DNA from: Alcaligenaceae bacterium CGII-47
GTDB taxonomy: Bacteria; Pseudomonadota; Gammaproteobacteria; Burkholderiales; Burkholderiaceae_B
Reading direction: 5' to 3'
Assembly: GCA_019166125.1 (NCBI GenBank)
Contig: JAHTBO010000008.1
Span: 62,001-126,000, forward strand
Length of the DNA: 64,000 nt
Within the stretch, counting starts at the first letter, position 1, and each line of letters opens with the position of its first letter. A program made the position numbers and the translations under genes. Shown one piece after another: positions 44,956 through 53,853 of this stretch. Below the pieces are notes generated by a model, which saw only the letters and a program-made list of their open reading frames with translations, was not told where the DNA came from and made no database searches.

Positions 44956-45735
44956 ATGTGCATCGCCTATCTGGCCTTGGGAGACCCACAATGGCCGATA
45001 TTTATTGCTGCCAACCGCGACGAATATCACGCTCGGCCCAGCACACCCGCAGCACCCTGGCCTGATCACCCCCTAATCATTGCTGGTCTGGATATTCAGG
45101 CTGGCGGCACCTGGCTTGGATTGGGCGCGCACGGACGCTTCGCCTTATTGACGAACTACCGAGAGCCTGGCCATCAAATTCTGCAGGCGCCCTCACGTGG
45201 CGCTCTGGTACGAGATTTTCTGCTAAGTGCCCAAACACCCGGCAGCTATGCCCAGATCACCCATATTTCAGGTCTGGCCTATAACGGTTTTAACCTGATT
45301 GTGGGCGCACCAGGCGAGGCCTTTTATGTCGGTAACCGTAGCGCTCAAACCGAAGCCACAATGATTACACCTGGCCGCCATGTATTGTCCAACCACCTGC
45401 TGGACACACCGTGGCCCAAGGCGAGTCGTCTGCGCCATGCACTCGATGCCTTACCCTTGTCCAGCAATATTAGTCATACCGTGGAACAAGCCTTTGCGAT
45501 ATTACGAGACACGACTCAGGCGGTTGATGACGCGCTCCCCGATTCAGGTCTACCCATCGAGCAAGAGCGCTTACTGAGCAGCCCATTTATCATCAGCCCG
45601 AATTACGGCACACGTTGCTCCAGCATCGTTGCCGTACATAGAGATGGTTCGGCATTTTTTGGGGAAATAAGCTATGACCCGGCAGGACGGATCACCGAGC
45701 GCCACGATTGGCGTCGACCCAACCTGAACCCTTGA
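44956..45735 (+). CDS. NRDE (TANGO2-like) family protein
   Basis: A 259-residue protein starting 'MCIAYLALGDPQWPIFIAAN' with the family motif Asn-Arg-Asp-Glu at residues 20-23 and the N-terminal Cys2 typical of an Ntn-like fold. The second family motif 'GTWLGLGAHGRFALLTNYRE' follows at about 52-71. TANGO2 proteins have been linked to heme trafficking and lipid balance; the bacterial role is not settled. It begins four bases after pbpG ends and is probably co-transcribed. Confidence 0.9.
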   Translation: MCIAYLALGDPQWPIFIAANRDEYHARPSTPAAPWPDHPLIIAGLDIQAGGTWLGLGAHGRFALLTNYREPGHQILQAPSRGALVRDFLLSAQTPGSYAQITHISGLAYNGFNLIVGAPGEAFYVGNRSAQTEATMITPGRHVLSNHLLDTPWPKASRLRHALDALPLSSNISHTVEQAFAILRDTTQAVDDALPDSGLPIEQERLLSSPFIISPNYGTRCSSIVAVHRDGSAFFGEISYDPAGRITERHDWRRPNLNP

Positions 45736-45779
45736 CATGGTGCGCTAAAATATGCATTCGTTGACACAAGGAAGCCACC

Positions 45780-46250
45780 ATGAGCACCGAGCTCGCCGCC
45801 AAAATCCAGGACGCCATCAAACTCGCCATGCGAGCGCACGATAGCGTACGCTTGACCACACTGCGCCTGCTGCACGCAGCAATCAAACAAAAGGAAATCG
45901 ATCAGCGCATCACGCTCGATGATGCTCAGATCATCACCATCATCGATAAGCAAGCCAAGCAGCGTCGCGAGTCCATCCTCGCATTCGACTCTGCAGGGCG
46001 CACAGAGAGTGCCGCCCAGGAAAAAGCCGAGTTGGATATTTTGCTAGAATTTTTGCCACAAGGCGCATCTGAACAGGAGATCGAGGCTGCCGTCCAAGAG
46101 GCGATCAACCAAGCTCAGGCACTGGGCCTCCAAGGTGGCGCACTCATGGGCAAGGTTATGGGGATACTCAAGCCAACCCTTGCTGGTCGCGCTGATCTGG
46201 CGGCTGTCTCGGCTCAGGTCAAGGCCAAACTATCCTTGGCACAGGGGTAA
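45780..46250 (+). CDS. yqeY: GatB/YqeY domain protein
   Basis: A 156-residue helical protein with 'KLAMRAHDSVRLTTLRLLHA' and 'ELDILLEFLPQGASEQEIEA', the YqeY pattern also found as a tRNA-binding tail in GatB. The C-terminus 'GALMGKVMGILKPTLAGRAD' is conserved. The function in bacteria is unclear. The last 37 bases overlap the 3' end of the old yellow enzyme gene on the other strand. Confidence 0.92.
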   Translation: MSTELAAKIQDAIKLAMRAHDSVRLTTLRLLHAAIKQKEIDQRITLDDAQIITIIDKQAKQRRESILAFDSAGRTESAAQEKAELDILLEFLPQGASEQEIEAAVQEAINQAQALGLQGGALMGKVMGILKPTLAGRADLAAVSAQVKAKLSLAQG

Positions 46251-47293
46251 TCGGTATACCCTTGCGTCCCTGAGCCATAGAACGTAGCCGTGTCCCAACG
46301 GCTTAGGGCGCTACCATCGCTAAAGCGCCTAACCAAGTCCGGATTAGAGATAAAAGGTCTGCCAAACGCCACGGCATCGACATAACCCTGTCCGATCGCC
46401 TCACTCGCTTGTTCATACGTATAGCGCTCATTGCCAATAACGCGACCACCAAAGGCCTGCCGTAACACTGGAGTCAGGCTATCGTCGCCCACCGCCTCAC
46501 GGATACACAAGAACGCCAAGCGCCGCCGGCCAAGTTCCTGTGCGACATGCGTAAATAGCGCGGCCGGGTCCGAGTCAAGCATGTCGTGGGCATCACCACG
46601 GGGCGATAAATGAACACCCACGCGCCCCGCTCCCCAGACGCCGATACAGGCATCCACGACTTCCATTAAAAAGCGGCTACGCTGACGGATCGATCCACCG
46701 TACTCATCGGTGCGCCGGTTTGATCCGTCATGAAGAAACTGATCGATTAAATACCCATTCGCAGCATGAATCTCGACGCCGTCGAAACCCGCCTGCAAGG
46801 CATTACGCGCAGCCTGATCAAAGTCCGCCACCGTACGCTGGATCTCGTCGATATGCAGAGCACGCGGCACCACATAATCACGCACAGGCCGCAACAAACT
46901 GACCTGTCCGGCGCAAGCGAGCGCACTGGGCGCTACAGGGATCTGGCCTGAGAGGTAGTCCGGGTCAGATACCCGCCCCACATGCCAAAGCTGAAGGAAT
47001 ATCTTGCCGCCTTTCTCGTGCACGGCGCGCGTAATCGTCTGCCAACCATCGATCTGCGCCTTACACCAGATGCCTGGCGTGTCAGGATACCCTACACCCA
47101 GCGGCGAGACGGCTGTTGCCTCACTGATGATCAGCCCAGCTGAGGCACGCTGACAATAATAAGTACGCATCAAATCGTTGGGTATCCGACCTTTTGACGC
47201 GCGGGTACGTGTCAAAGGAGCCATTACAATACGATTTTGTAGCGTTACATCACCTAGTTGCACAGAATCAAACAAACTTGTCATACTATTCAT
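46214..47293 (-). CDS. Old yellow enzyme family alkene reductase (NemA type)
   Basis: A 359-residue FMN enzyme with a TIM barrel. 'APLTRTRASKGRIPND' is the flavin-binding start, and 'GVEIHAANGYLIDQFLHDGS' carries the His-Ala-Ala-Asn proton-donor region and catalytic tyrosine. It reduces activated C=C bonds and nitro compounds with NADPH. It is divergent from the potassium uptake genes; the 155-bp gap has a 13-bp palindrome but no recognisable NemR-type operator. Confidence 0.92.
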   Translation of the reverse strand: MNSMTSLFDSVQLGDVTLQNRIVMAPLTRTRASKGRIPNDLMRTYYCQRASAGLIISEATAVSPLGVGYPDTPGIWCKAQIDGWQTITRAVHEKGGKIFLQLWHVGRVSDPDYLSGQIPVAPSALACAGQVSLLRPVRDYVVPRALHIDEIQRTVADFDQAARNALQAGFDGVEIHAANGYLIDQFLHDGSNRRTDEYGGSIRQRSRFLMEVVDACIGVWGAGRVGVHLSPRGDAHDMLDSDPAALFTHVAQELGRRRLAFLCIREAVGDDSLTPVLRQAFGGRVIGNERYTYEQASEAIGQGYVDAVAFGRPFISNPDLVRRFSDGSALSRWDTATFYGSGTQGYTDYPCAKDSLALT

Positions 47294-47397
47294 CTACGAT
47301 CAGGCATTATTTGCTGCACTGCACAAACGCCTGATATAAATCCTTAAAGATTTCCATAAGGGTTTTTACCAGAATTTGGTTCAAGTTACCAATAAAC

Positions 47398-47410
47398 GCC
47401 TAAATTAGGC
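47398..47410. repeat. 13-bp palindrome upstream of ktrA
   Basis: GCCTAAATTAGGC is a perfect palindrome around a central base, 38 bases before the ktrA start and between divergent genes. It could be an operator; no regulator is known to me for this site. Confidence 0.4.
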
Positions 47411-47448
47411 ATGCTTTAGTTACAAGTAGTCCACCTAAGAGGGTATGA

Positions 47449-48102
47449 ATGGGACAGTTCGCTGTAATCGGTTTAGGCCGATTTGGTGCCGCAACATCGA
47501 TGGAACTCATGAAGCTAGGACATTCCGTACTAGGCATAGACTTCGATAACAAAGCTGTCGACGCCTACGCCGACCGACTTACCCGAGCTGCGATCGCCGA
47601 CGTCACAGACCGCAATGCCCTGGATGAGCTCGCCCTGAATGAATACGATGTCGTATTGATCGCCATCGGTGACGACTTACAGGCAAGTCTTGTGAGTGTG
47701 GTACACCTCAAGGCGCTGGGCACCAAGGAAATCTGGGTCAAGGCCACCTCTCGTGCACACCATCTGATTTTAAATAAGCTGGGCGTAAGCCGCATCATCC
47801 ACCCAGAAGAAGAAATGGGCATACGTATCGCCCAAGTTCTTAGCTATCCAATGGTCAATGACTATATTCCGCTGGGTAACGGCGAGTTTGTCGTCGAAAT
47901 CGAGGTAAGCAAGCAACTGCACGGACAAACACTCGACACGATCTTGGGACGTAGCGATCACCCGATTCATGTCTTGGCCGTCAAGCGTCGTGCAGAGACG
48001 ACGGCGCATCCTCCCGCCTATTTCATTTTACGCGCCCAAGACCGCTTGATCCTGCTCGGGCAACTACAGGATCTTAAAACCGTGGCACCCAAGCTCGCCT
48101 GA
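47449..48102 (+). CDS. ktrA: Potassium uptake regulatory subunit KtrA/TrkA
   Basis: A 217-residue cytoplasmic RCK protein. The NAD/ATP-binding Rossmann motif is 'VIGLGRFGAAT' at residues 5-15, with a second half (TrkA-C) from about residue 140. It gates the membrane subunit encoded two bases downstream in response to nucleotides. Single-RCK length fits KtrA rather than the double-length TrkA. Confidence 0.9.
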   Translation: MGQFAVIGLGRFGAATSMELMKLGHSVLGIDFDNKAVDAYADRLTRAAIADVTDRNALDELALNEYDVVLIAIGDDLQASLVSVVHLKALGTKEIWVKATSRAHHLILNKLGVSRIIHPEEEMGIRIAQVLSYPMVNDYIPLGNGEFVVEIEVSKQLHGQTLDTILGRSDHPIHVLAVKRRAETTAHPPAYFILRAQDRLILLGQLQDLKTVAPKLA

Positions 48103-48104
48103 TC

Positions 48105-49472
48105 ATGGCGCGACTACTCTCTATCAGCCCCTACCAAGCCTATCGCAAGGCCAGACGCACCGGTCAGCTGCAAGCCAGCCCGCCCACCATCCTGGCAGGC
48201 GGCTTTGTCCTGCTGATCTTGCTGGGCACGTTGCTCCTGTCCTTACCCATCTCACAAAAAGAGCCCTTTGGCCTATTTGCCGCTTTTTTCTCTGCAACAT
48301 CCTCGGTCACTGTCACCGGGCTGACGATTATCGACCCAGGCCGCGATCTCACCTCTTTTGGTCAGTTCGTCATGCTCTCATTGGTACAAATCGGCGGCCT
48401 CGGATTCGTGACCTTTGCAGTCATCACGGCGTTGACCCTAGGCAAGAAACTTAGTCTTAGATATCAGGCACTCACCTTAGAGGCGATTAATCAAACGAGC
48501 GTATCGCGTATCCGCCATACTGCATTCACTGTTTTCAAATTTACCCTGGCCATTGAGCTGGCTGCCATCCTGATCCTTACCTTATGGTGGTGGCGTTATG
48601 AGTCTTTTCCACACGCACTGTATATGGCTGTCTTTCATGCTATCTCAGCATTTAACAATGCGGGAATCTCGCTATTTGATGGGAGTATGGCTGGCTTTAT
48701 CGGCGACCCAGTCACTATTTTTGTCATTACCACCTCGGTTATCCTCGGTGGTCTGGGTTTTTCAGTTCTCGCCGATATCTATCAAAAGCAATCCTGGGGA
48801 ACGTTCTCTCTCTATACGCGGCTCGTGTTACTTGGGACGCTAGGCCTCAATCTAACCGGCTTTGTCTTATTTTGGCTAATCGAATCCCATAACCCAAACA
48901 CCCTGGGTGCGCTGCCCTTGCCTGATCAGGGACTCGCCGCTTGGCTGCAAATCATTAGCGCGCGCACTGCAGGCTTCACTGGCGTAGACCCGAGCCAGTT
49001 ACACGACGGGTCCATACTGTTGCTGATCGTCCTGATGTTTATTGGTGGCGGATCGCTGAGCACGGCCAGCGGCATCAAAATCGGCACGTTTCTGGTGCTG
49101 CTCGCGGTGGTGCGCTCATACATCCTCCAAAATAAAGAAGTCGTACTCATGCACCGTGCGGTGGGCGCCGAGACCATACAAAAAGCCGTTGCACTGGTCA
49201 TGGTCGCCGGCACCCTGATTTGCTTCGCAACCTTTTTAATTTGCTTGCTCGAACAGCAGCCATTTTTATTCGTGCTCCTTGAGGTCATCGCCGCATTCAC
49301 CACTACAGGGATGAGCGCCGGCCTGACTGCCACTCTCTCGACCCCCAGCCAAGTCCTGCTAATCATATTGATGTTCATCGGTCGTCTCGGGCCACTCACG
49401 CTCGTCTATAGTCTAGGGACCCAACGTCATAGTCGCGTACGACACCCAGAGATACAATTACAGATTGGTTAA
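48105..49472 (+). CDS. ktrB: Potassium uptake membrane subunit KtrB/TrkH
   Basis: A 455-residue ion channel-like transporter with four M1-P-M2 repeats. The selectivity-filter glycines are visible in 'SVTVTGLTIIDPG', 'AFNNAGISLFDGS', 'ARTAGFTGVDPS' and 'AFTTTGMSAGL'. It takes up K+ (possibly with Na+) under control of KtrA. No other gene shares this operon. Confidence 0.92.
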   Translation: MARLLSISPYQAYRKARRTGQLQASPPTILAGGFVLLILLGTLLLSLPISQKEPFGLFAAFFSATSSVTVTGLTIIDPGRDLTSFGQFVMLSLVQIGGLGFVTFAVITALTLGKKLSLRYQALTLEAINQTSVSRIRHTAFTVFKFTLAIELAAILILTLWWWRYESFPHALYMAVFHAISAFNNAGISLFDGSMAGFIGDPVTIFVITTSVILGGLGFSVLADIYQKQSWGTFSLYTRLVLLGTLGLNLTGFVLFWLIESHNPNTLGALPLPDQGLAAWLQIISARTAGFTGVDPSQLHDGSILLLIVLMFIGGGSLSTASGIKIGTFLVLLAVVRSYILQNKEVVLMHRAVGAETIQKAVALVMVAGTLICFATFLICLLEQQPFLFVLLEVIAAFTTTGMSAGLTATLSTPSQVLLIILMFIGRLGPLTLVYSLGTQRHSRVRHPEIQLQIG

Positions 49473-49505
49473 GCAAGCGTCGGCGCAGTCTCTGCTAAAC
49501 CACCT

Positions 49506-49534
49506 TTGATATGTACTAATATTTAGTTTGTACT
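49506..49534 (+). promoter_or_regulatory. Promoter of the polar amino acid ABC importer
   Basis: TTGATA (49506-49511) and TGTACT (49529-49534) are separated by 17 bases, a plausible sigma-70 pair. Transcription would begin near 49541, some 20 bases before the first gene. TGTACT also occurs at 49512, forming a direct repeat. Confidence 0.4.
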
Positions 49535-49562
49535 GATCTCACCATCCCAGAGGAAAATTCCC

Positions 49563-50381
49563 GTGATTACATCACTCGCCCGTCGACTTGCCTTATTGGC
49601 TGCAATTAGCTTGATTGGCACCAGCAGTACCGCTGCCGCAGCCACGATAAAAATCGGAACTGAAGGCGGCTACCCGCCCTGGAGCATGGTCGACGCAACC
49701 GGGCAGGTCACAGGTTTTGATGCCGACGTCGGTCATGCATTATGTGCGAAGCTGGGTGAGACTTGCCGTTTTATCGTGCAAGCGTTCGATAGTCTTATCC
49801 CCTCGCTCCAGGCAGAACGCTTTGATCTGGTGATCTCGGGCATGTCGGTCACCCCCGAGCGAGCCAAGGTTATTTCATTCAGCATCCCTTACGCCTCAGA
49901 AGATTCGGCATTCGTGTTGCCCAAGGGCAGCCCCCTGGTTCAGGCTGACGATCAGGACATAATTTTCAAGGGCTTGGCGGGTAAAACGGTCGGCGTTCAA
50001 GGCGGCACGACTCAGGGCGTCTTCCTCCAAAAATTTGCACCCGAGCTCAAGCTTAAAACCTATGAAACGCAGGATCAGATGCAGATTGATCTGAATTCTG
50101 GCCGACTGGATGCCACCTTCTCCGAGGTCACGCCCCAGGCTCAGTTTATTAAAAAAGACGGCAGAGGGGAATTCGTGCTGGCCGATCACATCATCAAAAG
50201 CTCCGTCGCCCCCGAGATCCTCGGATATGGTATTGGCGTCGGTATCAACCAAAAAAACACAGCGCTCCGGGCCAAGGTCGACACAGCATTATGTCAGCTC
50301 ATGGCTGATGGCATGATCAAGGCCTCCAGCGAGAAATGGTTTGGGGTGGATCTCTCCAACTATGACGCCTGCAAAAAATAA
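49563..50381 (+). CDS. Polar amino acid ABC transporter substrate-binding protein (HisJ/ArgT family)
   Basis: A 272-residue secreted protein with a signal peptide ending 'SSTAAAA'. The binding fold shows 'IKIGTEGGYPPWSMVDATGQ', 'GFDADVGHALCAKLGETCRF' and 'DLVISGMSVTPERAKVISFS', with the ligand arginine in the last motif. Basic amino acids such as arginine, lysine or histidine are likely ligands. The start is GTG with GAGGAAAA before it. It is followed by two permease genes but no ATPase gene. Confidence 0.9.
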   Translation: MITSLARRLALLAAISLIGTSSTAAAATIKIGTEGGYPPWSMVDATGQVTGFDADVGHALCAKLGETCRFIVQAFDSLIPSLQAERFDLVISGMSVTPERAKVISFSIPYASEDSAFVLPKGSPLVQADDQDIIFKGLAGKTVGVQGGTTQGVFLQKFAPELKLKTYETQDQMQIDLNSGRLDATFSEVTPQAQFIKKDGRGEFVLADHIIKSSVAPEILGYGIGVGINQKNTALRAKVDTALCQLMADGMIKASSEKWFGVDLSNYDACKK

Positions 50382-50447
50382 GTGCTCGCTTGCATCCGCC
50401 TGGCCAGGCCAGGCGGCGCACACGCCAAGGCTTCAGCTTTCTCCTCC

Positions 50448-51161
50448 ATGATCGACACTATCCTCCACATCCTGCAGTCAGGCTGGGCCAACATGCTGCT
50501 CAAGGGTGCGGGGATGACGATATTCATCTCTGTCTTTGGCATCACGCTGGGCATGTTGATCGGCATTGCTGGTGCCACGATCAAAACCAAGGGCAACCGC
50601 CTCATGCGCGGGCTTGTGAGCCTCTACACGCTGATCGTGCGCAGCGTTCCCGAACTGCTCATTATCTATTTGCTCTTTTTTGGGAGTGTACAAGCCCTAG
50701 CCGATTTGGCAGAGTTTCTGGGCTGGGATGATGCGATGACCAGCGTCTTTCCCGTGCTCATCGGTATTCTTGCCATCGGGCTGATCTCAGGGTCATACAG
50801 CGTAGAGGTCTTTCGCGGCGCACTGAGCGCTATTGGCTCTGGCCAGATCGAGGCGGCGCGCGCCATTGGTATGACGCGTGCTCGCTGCCTATGGCGCATT
50901 ACCCTGCCGCAGATGCTCTGGTACGCGCTGCCTGGTGCCAACAATGTCTGGCAGGCCGCACTGAAGGACACAGCGTTAATTTCACTGGTCGGTTTGGTCG
51001 AGCTCATGCGCGCTGCCACATTGGGTGCTGCGGCGACACGTGAGCCTTTGGCGCTCTACCTGATGGCAGGCATACTGTATTTTATTATTGGCGTATGTAG
51101 TCAGGGTATGTTCATATTTGCCGAACGACACTTCGGTCGAGGCATGCGAGGCGCCTCATGA
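50448..51161 (+). CDS. Polar amino acid ABC transporter permease (HisQ type)
   Basis: A 237-residue membrane protein starting 'MIDTILHILQSGWANMLLKG', with the typical 'GAGMTIFISVFGITLGMLIG' helix and the ATPase-contact loop 'EAARAIGMTRARCLWRITLP'. The frame is also open from a GTG at 50382, directly after the binding-protein stop; that would add 22 residues. The ATG is chosen on family length. It overlaps the next gene by four bases. Confidence 0.88.
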   Translation: MIDTILHILQSGWANMLLKGAGMTIFISVFGITLGMLIGIAGATIKTKGNRLMRGLVSLYTLIVRSVPELLIIYLLFFGSVQALADLAEFLGWDDAMTSVFPVLIGILAIGLISGSYSVEVFRGALSAIGSGQIEAARAIGMTRARCLWRITLPQMLWYALPGANNVWQAALKDTALISLVGLVELMRAATLGAAATREPLALYLMAGILYFIIGVCSQGMFIFAERHFGRGMRGAS

Positions 51162-51853
51162 TTGAACTCATTCGCCACACCGCGCCTGTTCTGTTTAAAG
51201 GCTTTTGGATCACTGTCTATATCGGTTTTACGGCAATTCTATTTGCCTCATGTCTGGGCATGGCCTTTGCATTAATGCGTATGTCCAGCCGCCGAGCCAT
51301 CGCAGGCCTCGCCTTTCTCTACAGCACGATTTTTCGTGGCACGCCTTTGCTTATCCAGCTATTCGTGCTGTATTACGGCGTGGGCACCATTACGTTCGTA
51401 CGCGACAGTCCTATCCTGTGGTGGGTGTTCAGTGATGGGGCGCACTGTGCGATCCTGGCGATTGCCCTCAATAGTGGCGCCTATATGAGTGAGGCGCTAC
51501 GCGGCGGACTGCAGTCGGTACCCATGGGCCAGATTGATGCCGCCCAGGCTTGTGGCATGAACCGATCCTTAGCCTTTCGGCGTATTATCTTTCCCCTGGC
51601 AATCCGCCAAGCCTTTCCTGCCTACAGCAATGAATTGGTACTGGCCATCAAGGGCACCAGCCTGGCCTCTACCATCGCGGTAATGGAGCTCACTGGTTAC
51701 GCTAAACGTCTTATGAGCCAGAGTTTTTTGATCGTCGAAACTTTCATTATCGCTGGTATGCTCTATCTGATGATCAATACCTTTTTACTCGGCTGCGCAT
51801 ACCTGATCGAGCGCCGACTGCAGGTCAATAGCGCGATGAATCAACGAATTTAG
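51158..51853 (+). CDS. Polar amino acid ABC transporter permease (HisM type)
   Basis: A 231-residue permease with 'FKGFWITVYIGFTAILFASC', 'IFRGTPLLIQLFVLYYG' and the loop 'DAAQACGMNRSLAFRRIIFP'. It pairs with the HisQ-type permease to form the channel. The ATPase gene (hisP/glnQ type) that normally follows is missing here. Confidence 0.9.
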   Translation: MIELIRHTAPVLFKGFWITVYIGFTAILFASCLGMAFALMRMSSRRAIAGLAFLYSTIFRGTPLLIQLFVLYYGVGTITFVRDSPILWWVFSDGAHCAILAIALNSGAYMSEALRGGLQSVPMGQIDAAQACGMNRSLAFRRIIFPLAIRQAFPAYSNELVLAIKGTSLASTIAVMELTGYAKRLMSQSFLIVETFIIAGMLYLMINTFLLGCAYLIERRLQVNSAMNQRI

Positions 51854-51967
51854 AGATTCAAGAGCCGCTGCGCAGAAAATAATGGGAACGCTGGGCTCTG
51901 GGTGCCCATCTAACACATCGACACACGCCAATTAGGCCGTGCTAATCCTCATTGTGGAGATGTTCAG

Positions 51968-52405
51968 ATGAAAACACTACTCTTGCCTCTCATTGCCGCC
52001 GCTGCATTTGCCTTCGGCCCAACCTACGCCTATGCCGCCAACCATGCAAGTTCACAGGCCACTCTAAAAGCGCCGCCTGCCGCCCCCTACAAGGCTGTCA
52101 GCTCTCTGGTCAAGCTACCCGATTTCATCCCAGGCATGGGTCAACTCTTTGTTGACCCCGCATCCTTGCCTGCCGGTCCCTTCCTGGCCTACGATCATGA
52201 CGGCAAGCTTGTCAGTACAATTTATATGATCCCGCTCGCTGACATGACGCCAAACATGAACCTCAATGACCTCAAAGCTTCTGGCAGCAAAGTAGATCAC
52301 ACTGACATCATGTACAACGCTGGCCACCCAGGCGTGCCCGAGCCACATGTCCATATCGTGTTGTGGCACGTGTCCGCCGCTGACGAAGCGCGCGTAGCAA
52401 AATGA
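51968..52405 (+). CDS. DUF5602-like secreted protein
   Basis: A 145-residue protein with a signal peptide ending 'PTYAYAA'. The mature part contains 'YMIPLADMTPNMNLNDLKAS' and the His-rich 'HTDIMYNAGHPGVPEPHVHI', resembling the DUF5602 family. The histidine cluster (in NAGHPG, PEPHVHI and LWHV) suggests metal binding. It overlaps the cupredoxin gene by four bases, so the two are translated as a pair. Function unknown. Confidence 0.65.
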   Translation: MKTLLLPLIAAAAFAFGPTYAYAANHASSQATLKAPPAAPYKAVSSLVKLPDFIPGMGQLFVDPASLPAGPFLAYDHDGKLVSTIYMIPLADMTPNMNLNDLKASGSKVDHTDIMYNAGHPGVPEPHVHIVLWHVSAADEARVAK

Positions 52406-52938
52406 ACACAGGACGCCGAAGCTTTATTCAAGCCAGCGGCGGTCTGATTCTGGCGGGGCTGGCCAGTACGGCCAGGCTCAGCCACGCTGAGGGTCCTATC
52501 GATATTGCCATGATGGGAACCCCCGGTGGCGCGCGCGTGTGGTTCCAGCCAATCGGCCTACTCATTGATGTCGGGCAGACCATACGCTGGACCAATCGCG
52601 ACCCAGGAAATTCACACACCGCTACGGCTTATCACCCCTCACTCTACAAAAAAGCGCAGCGTATCCCAGACAGCGCTAAGCCCTGGGATTCTGGGTTTCT
52701 TTTGCCCGATGAGTCCTTTTCACTAACCCTGACTGTGCCAGGTGTCTATGACTATTACTGCTTGCCTCACGAGCATGCGGGCATGGTCGGGCGCATCATC
52801 GTCGGCCACCCCGAGACAGATGGCTGGCAGACACGTGCCGAAGCCCAGCAAGGCGTGCCCGCTGCGGCGCTACAGAAATTTCCATCGATCGAGCAGATCA
52901 TGAAAGAGCGGGTGGTATCAGGTGCCGCATCCGGCTAA
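52402..52938 (+). CDS. Tat-exported cupredoxin (plastocyanin/azurin-like)
   Basis: A 178-residue protein with a twin-arginine signal 'GRRSFIQASGGLILAGLAS' ending near 'LSHAEG'. The blue-copper ligands are visible: His in 'NSHTATAYH' and Cys, His, Met in 'CLPHEHAGM' (C-x2-H-x4-M). Cupredoxins of this size carry electrons in the periplasm, for example to nitrite or nitric oxide reductases or oxidases. It is translationally coupled to a DUF5602-like protein. Whether it serves the NorCB proteins encoded 15 kb away is open. Confidence 0.85.
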   Translation: MNTGRRSFIQASGGLILAGLASTARLSHAEGPIDIAMMGTPGGARVWFQPIGLLIDVGQTIRWTNRDPGNSHTATAYHPSLYKKAQRIPDSAKPWDSGFLLPDESFSLTLTVPGVYDYYCLPHEHAGMVGRIIVGHPETDGWQTRAEAQQGVPAAALQKFPSIEQIMKERVVSGAASG

Positions 52939-52950
52939 TTTATGCGCAAA

Positions 52951-52964
52951 GCCTGTATACAGGC
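52951..52964. repeat. 14-bp palindrome between converging cupredoxin and araC-type genes
   Basis: GCCTGTATACAGGC is a perfect palindrome, 12 bases after the cupredoxin stop and 22 before the end of the regulator gene. No T run follows, so it is not a usual terminator. It could bind a regulator or form a short hairpin in both mRNAs. Confidence 0.4.
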
Positions 52965-52986
52965 ACCTGAATCGAAGCACAACAGC

Positions 52987-53757
52987 TTATTGCAGGACGC
53001 GCGGAGATGTTCTGGAAAATTGACTGGGTGAGGCACCCATATACTTCCTGAACATGGCGGTAAAAGCGCTCTGGTTCTGGTAGCCTAGATCCAGAGAAAT
53101 GCTAAGGATAGAGCGTCCCCGCGCCAACCACTGTAGTGCCAAGAGCAATTTGGCATGATGCCGCCACACGGTAAAACTCACGCCCATCTCATCCAAAAAT
53201 AGACGATGTAGGGTACGGGCGCTGCACCCTAATTCATCCGCATACTGTTGCAGGGTCTTCATATTGTCGGGTGACAATTGAATGTCCTCACAGACTGCTG
53301 CAAGCCGTGCGTCGTGGGGCTCAGGCAGATGAATGACCGATGGGAGTCGACTAACGATTTTTTCGATCATCAGCTCTCCCATTAATCGCGTACGGCGGCA
53401 TCTTCCCACCGCAGTCGGATACTCGGCCAAGGAACGAAATATTTCTCTTAGTAGGGGGGAAACCGGAACCACACAACTGTGCTCGGGTAAGGTCATCGCA
53501 CAAGTCGGATCGAAATAAAACGACTTCATCCTCACGCTACCCAGGATTCGAATATCATGCGTGATGTTAGGTGCCAGCCATATTGCATGGGCTGAAGACA
53601 CCACCCAATTGCCAACCGGGCTGGATACGATGAGTACACCCATGGCTGGAAATACCAGTCTAGCCATCTCGGAACGATTACCGGTCATCACCACCGAGTC
53701 AGGGAATGACTGTACAACACACTTAAATTTTGAACCATCATCCAGACCGAACCGCAT
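52987..53757 (-). CDS. AraC-family transcriptional regulator
   Basis: A 256-residue regulator with an N-terminal cupin-like sensor part and two C-terminal helix-turn-helix units: 'LQQYADELGCSARTLHRLF' and 'ILSISLDLGYQNQSAFTAMF', ending 'KYMGASPSQF'. It lies upstream of the acetyl-CoA synthetase end on the same strand, after a gap of about 96 bases. Its target is unknown. Confidence 0.9.
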   Translation of the reverse strand: MRFGLDDGSKFKCVVQSFPDSVVMTGNRSEMARLVFPAMGVLIVSSPVGNWVVSSAHAIWLAPNITHDIRILGSVRMKSFYFDPTCAMTLPEHSCVVPVSPLLREIFRSLAEYPTAVGRCRRTRLMGELMIEKIVSRLPSVIHLPEPHDARLAAVCEDIQLSPDNMKTLQQYADELGCSARTLHRLFLDEMGVSFTVWRHHAKLLLALQWLARGRSILSISLDLGYQNQSAFTAMFRKYMGASPSQFSRTSPRVLQ

Positions 53758-53853
53758 AGCACAACCCCCAATGCAAGATGCGGGAACCTGTCATCCACCT
53801 AGATCGGCAGAGATGAGCAGGTCTCCGTTTTACATAGCGATAACACAATACGA

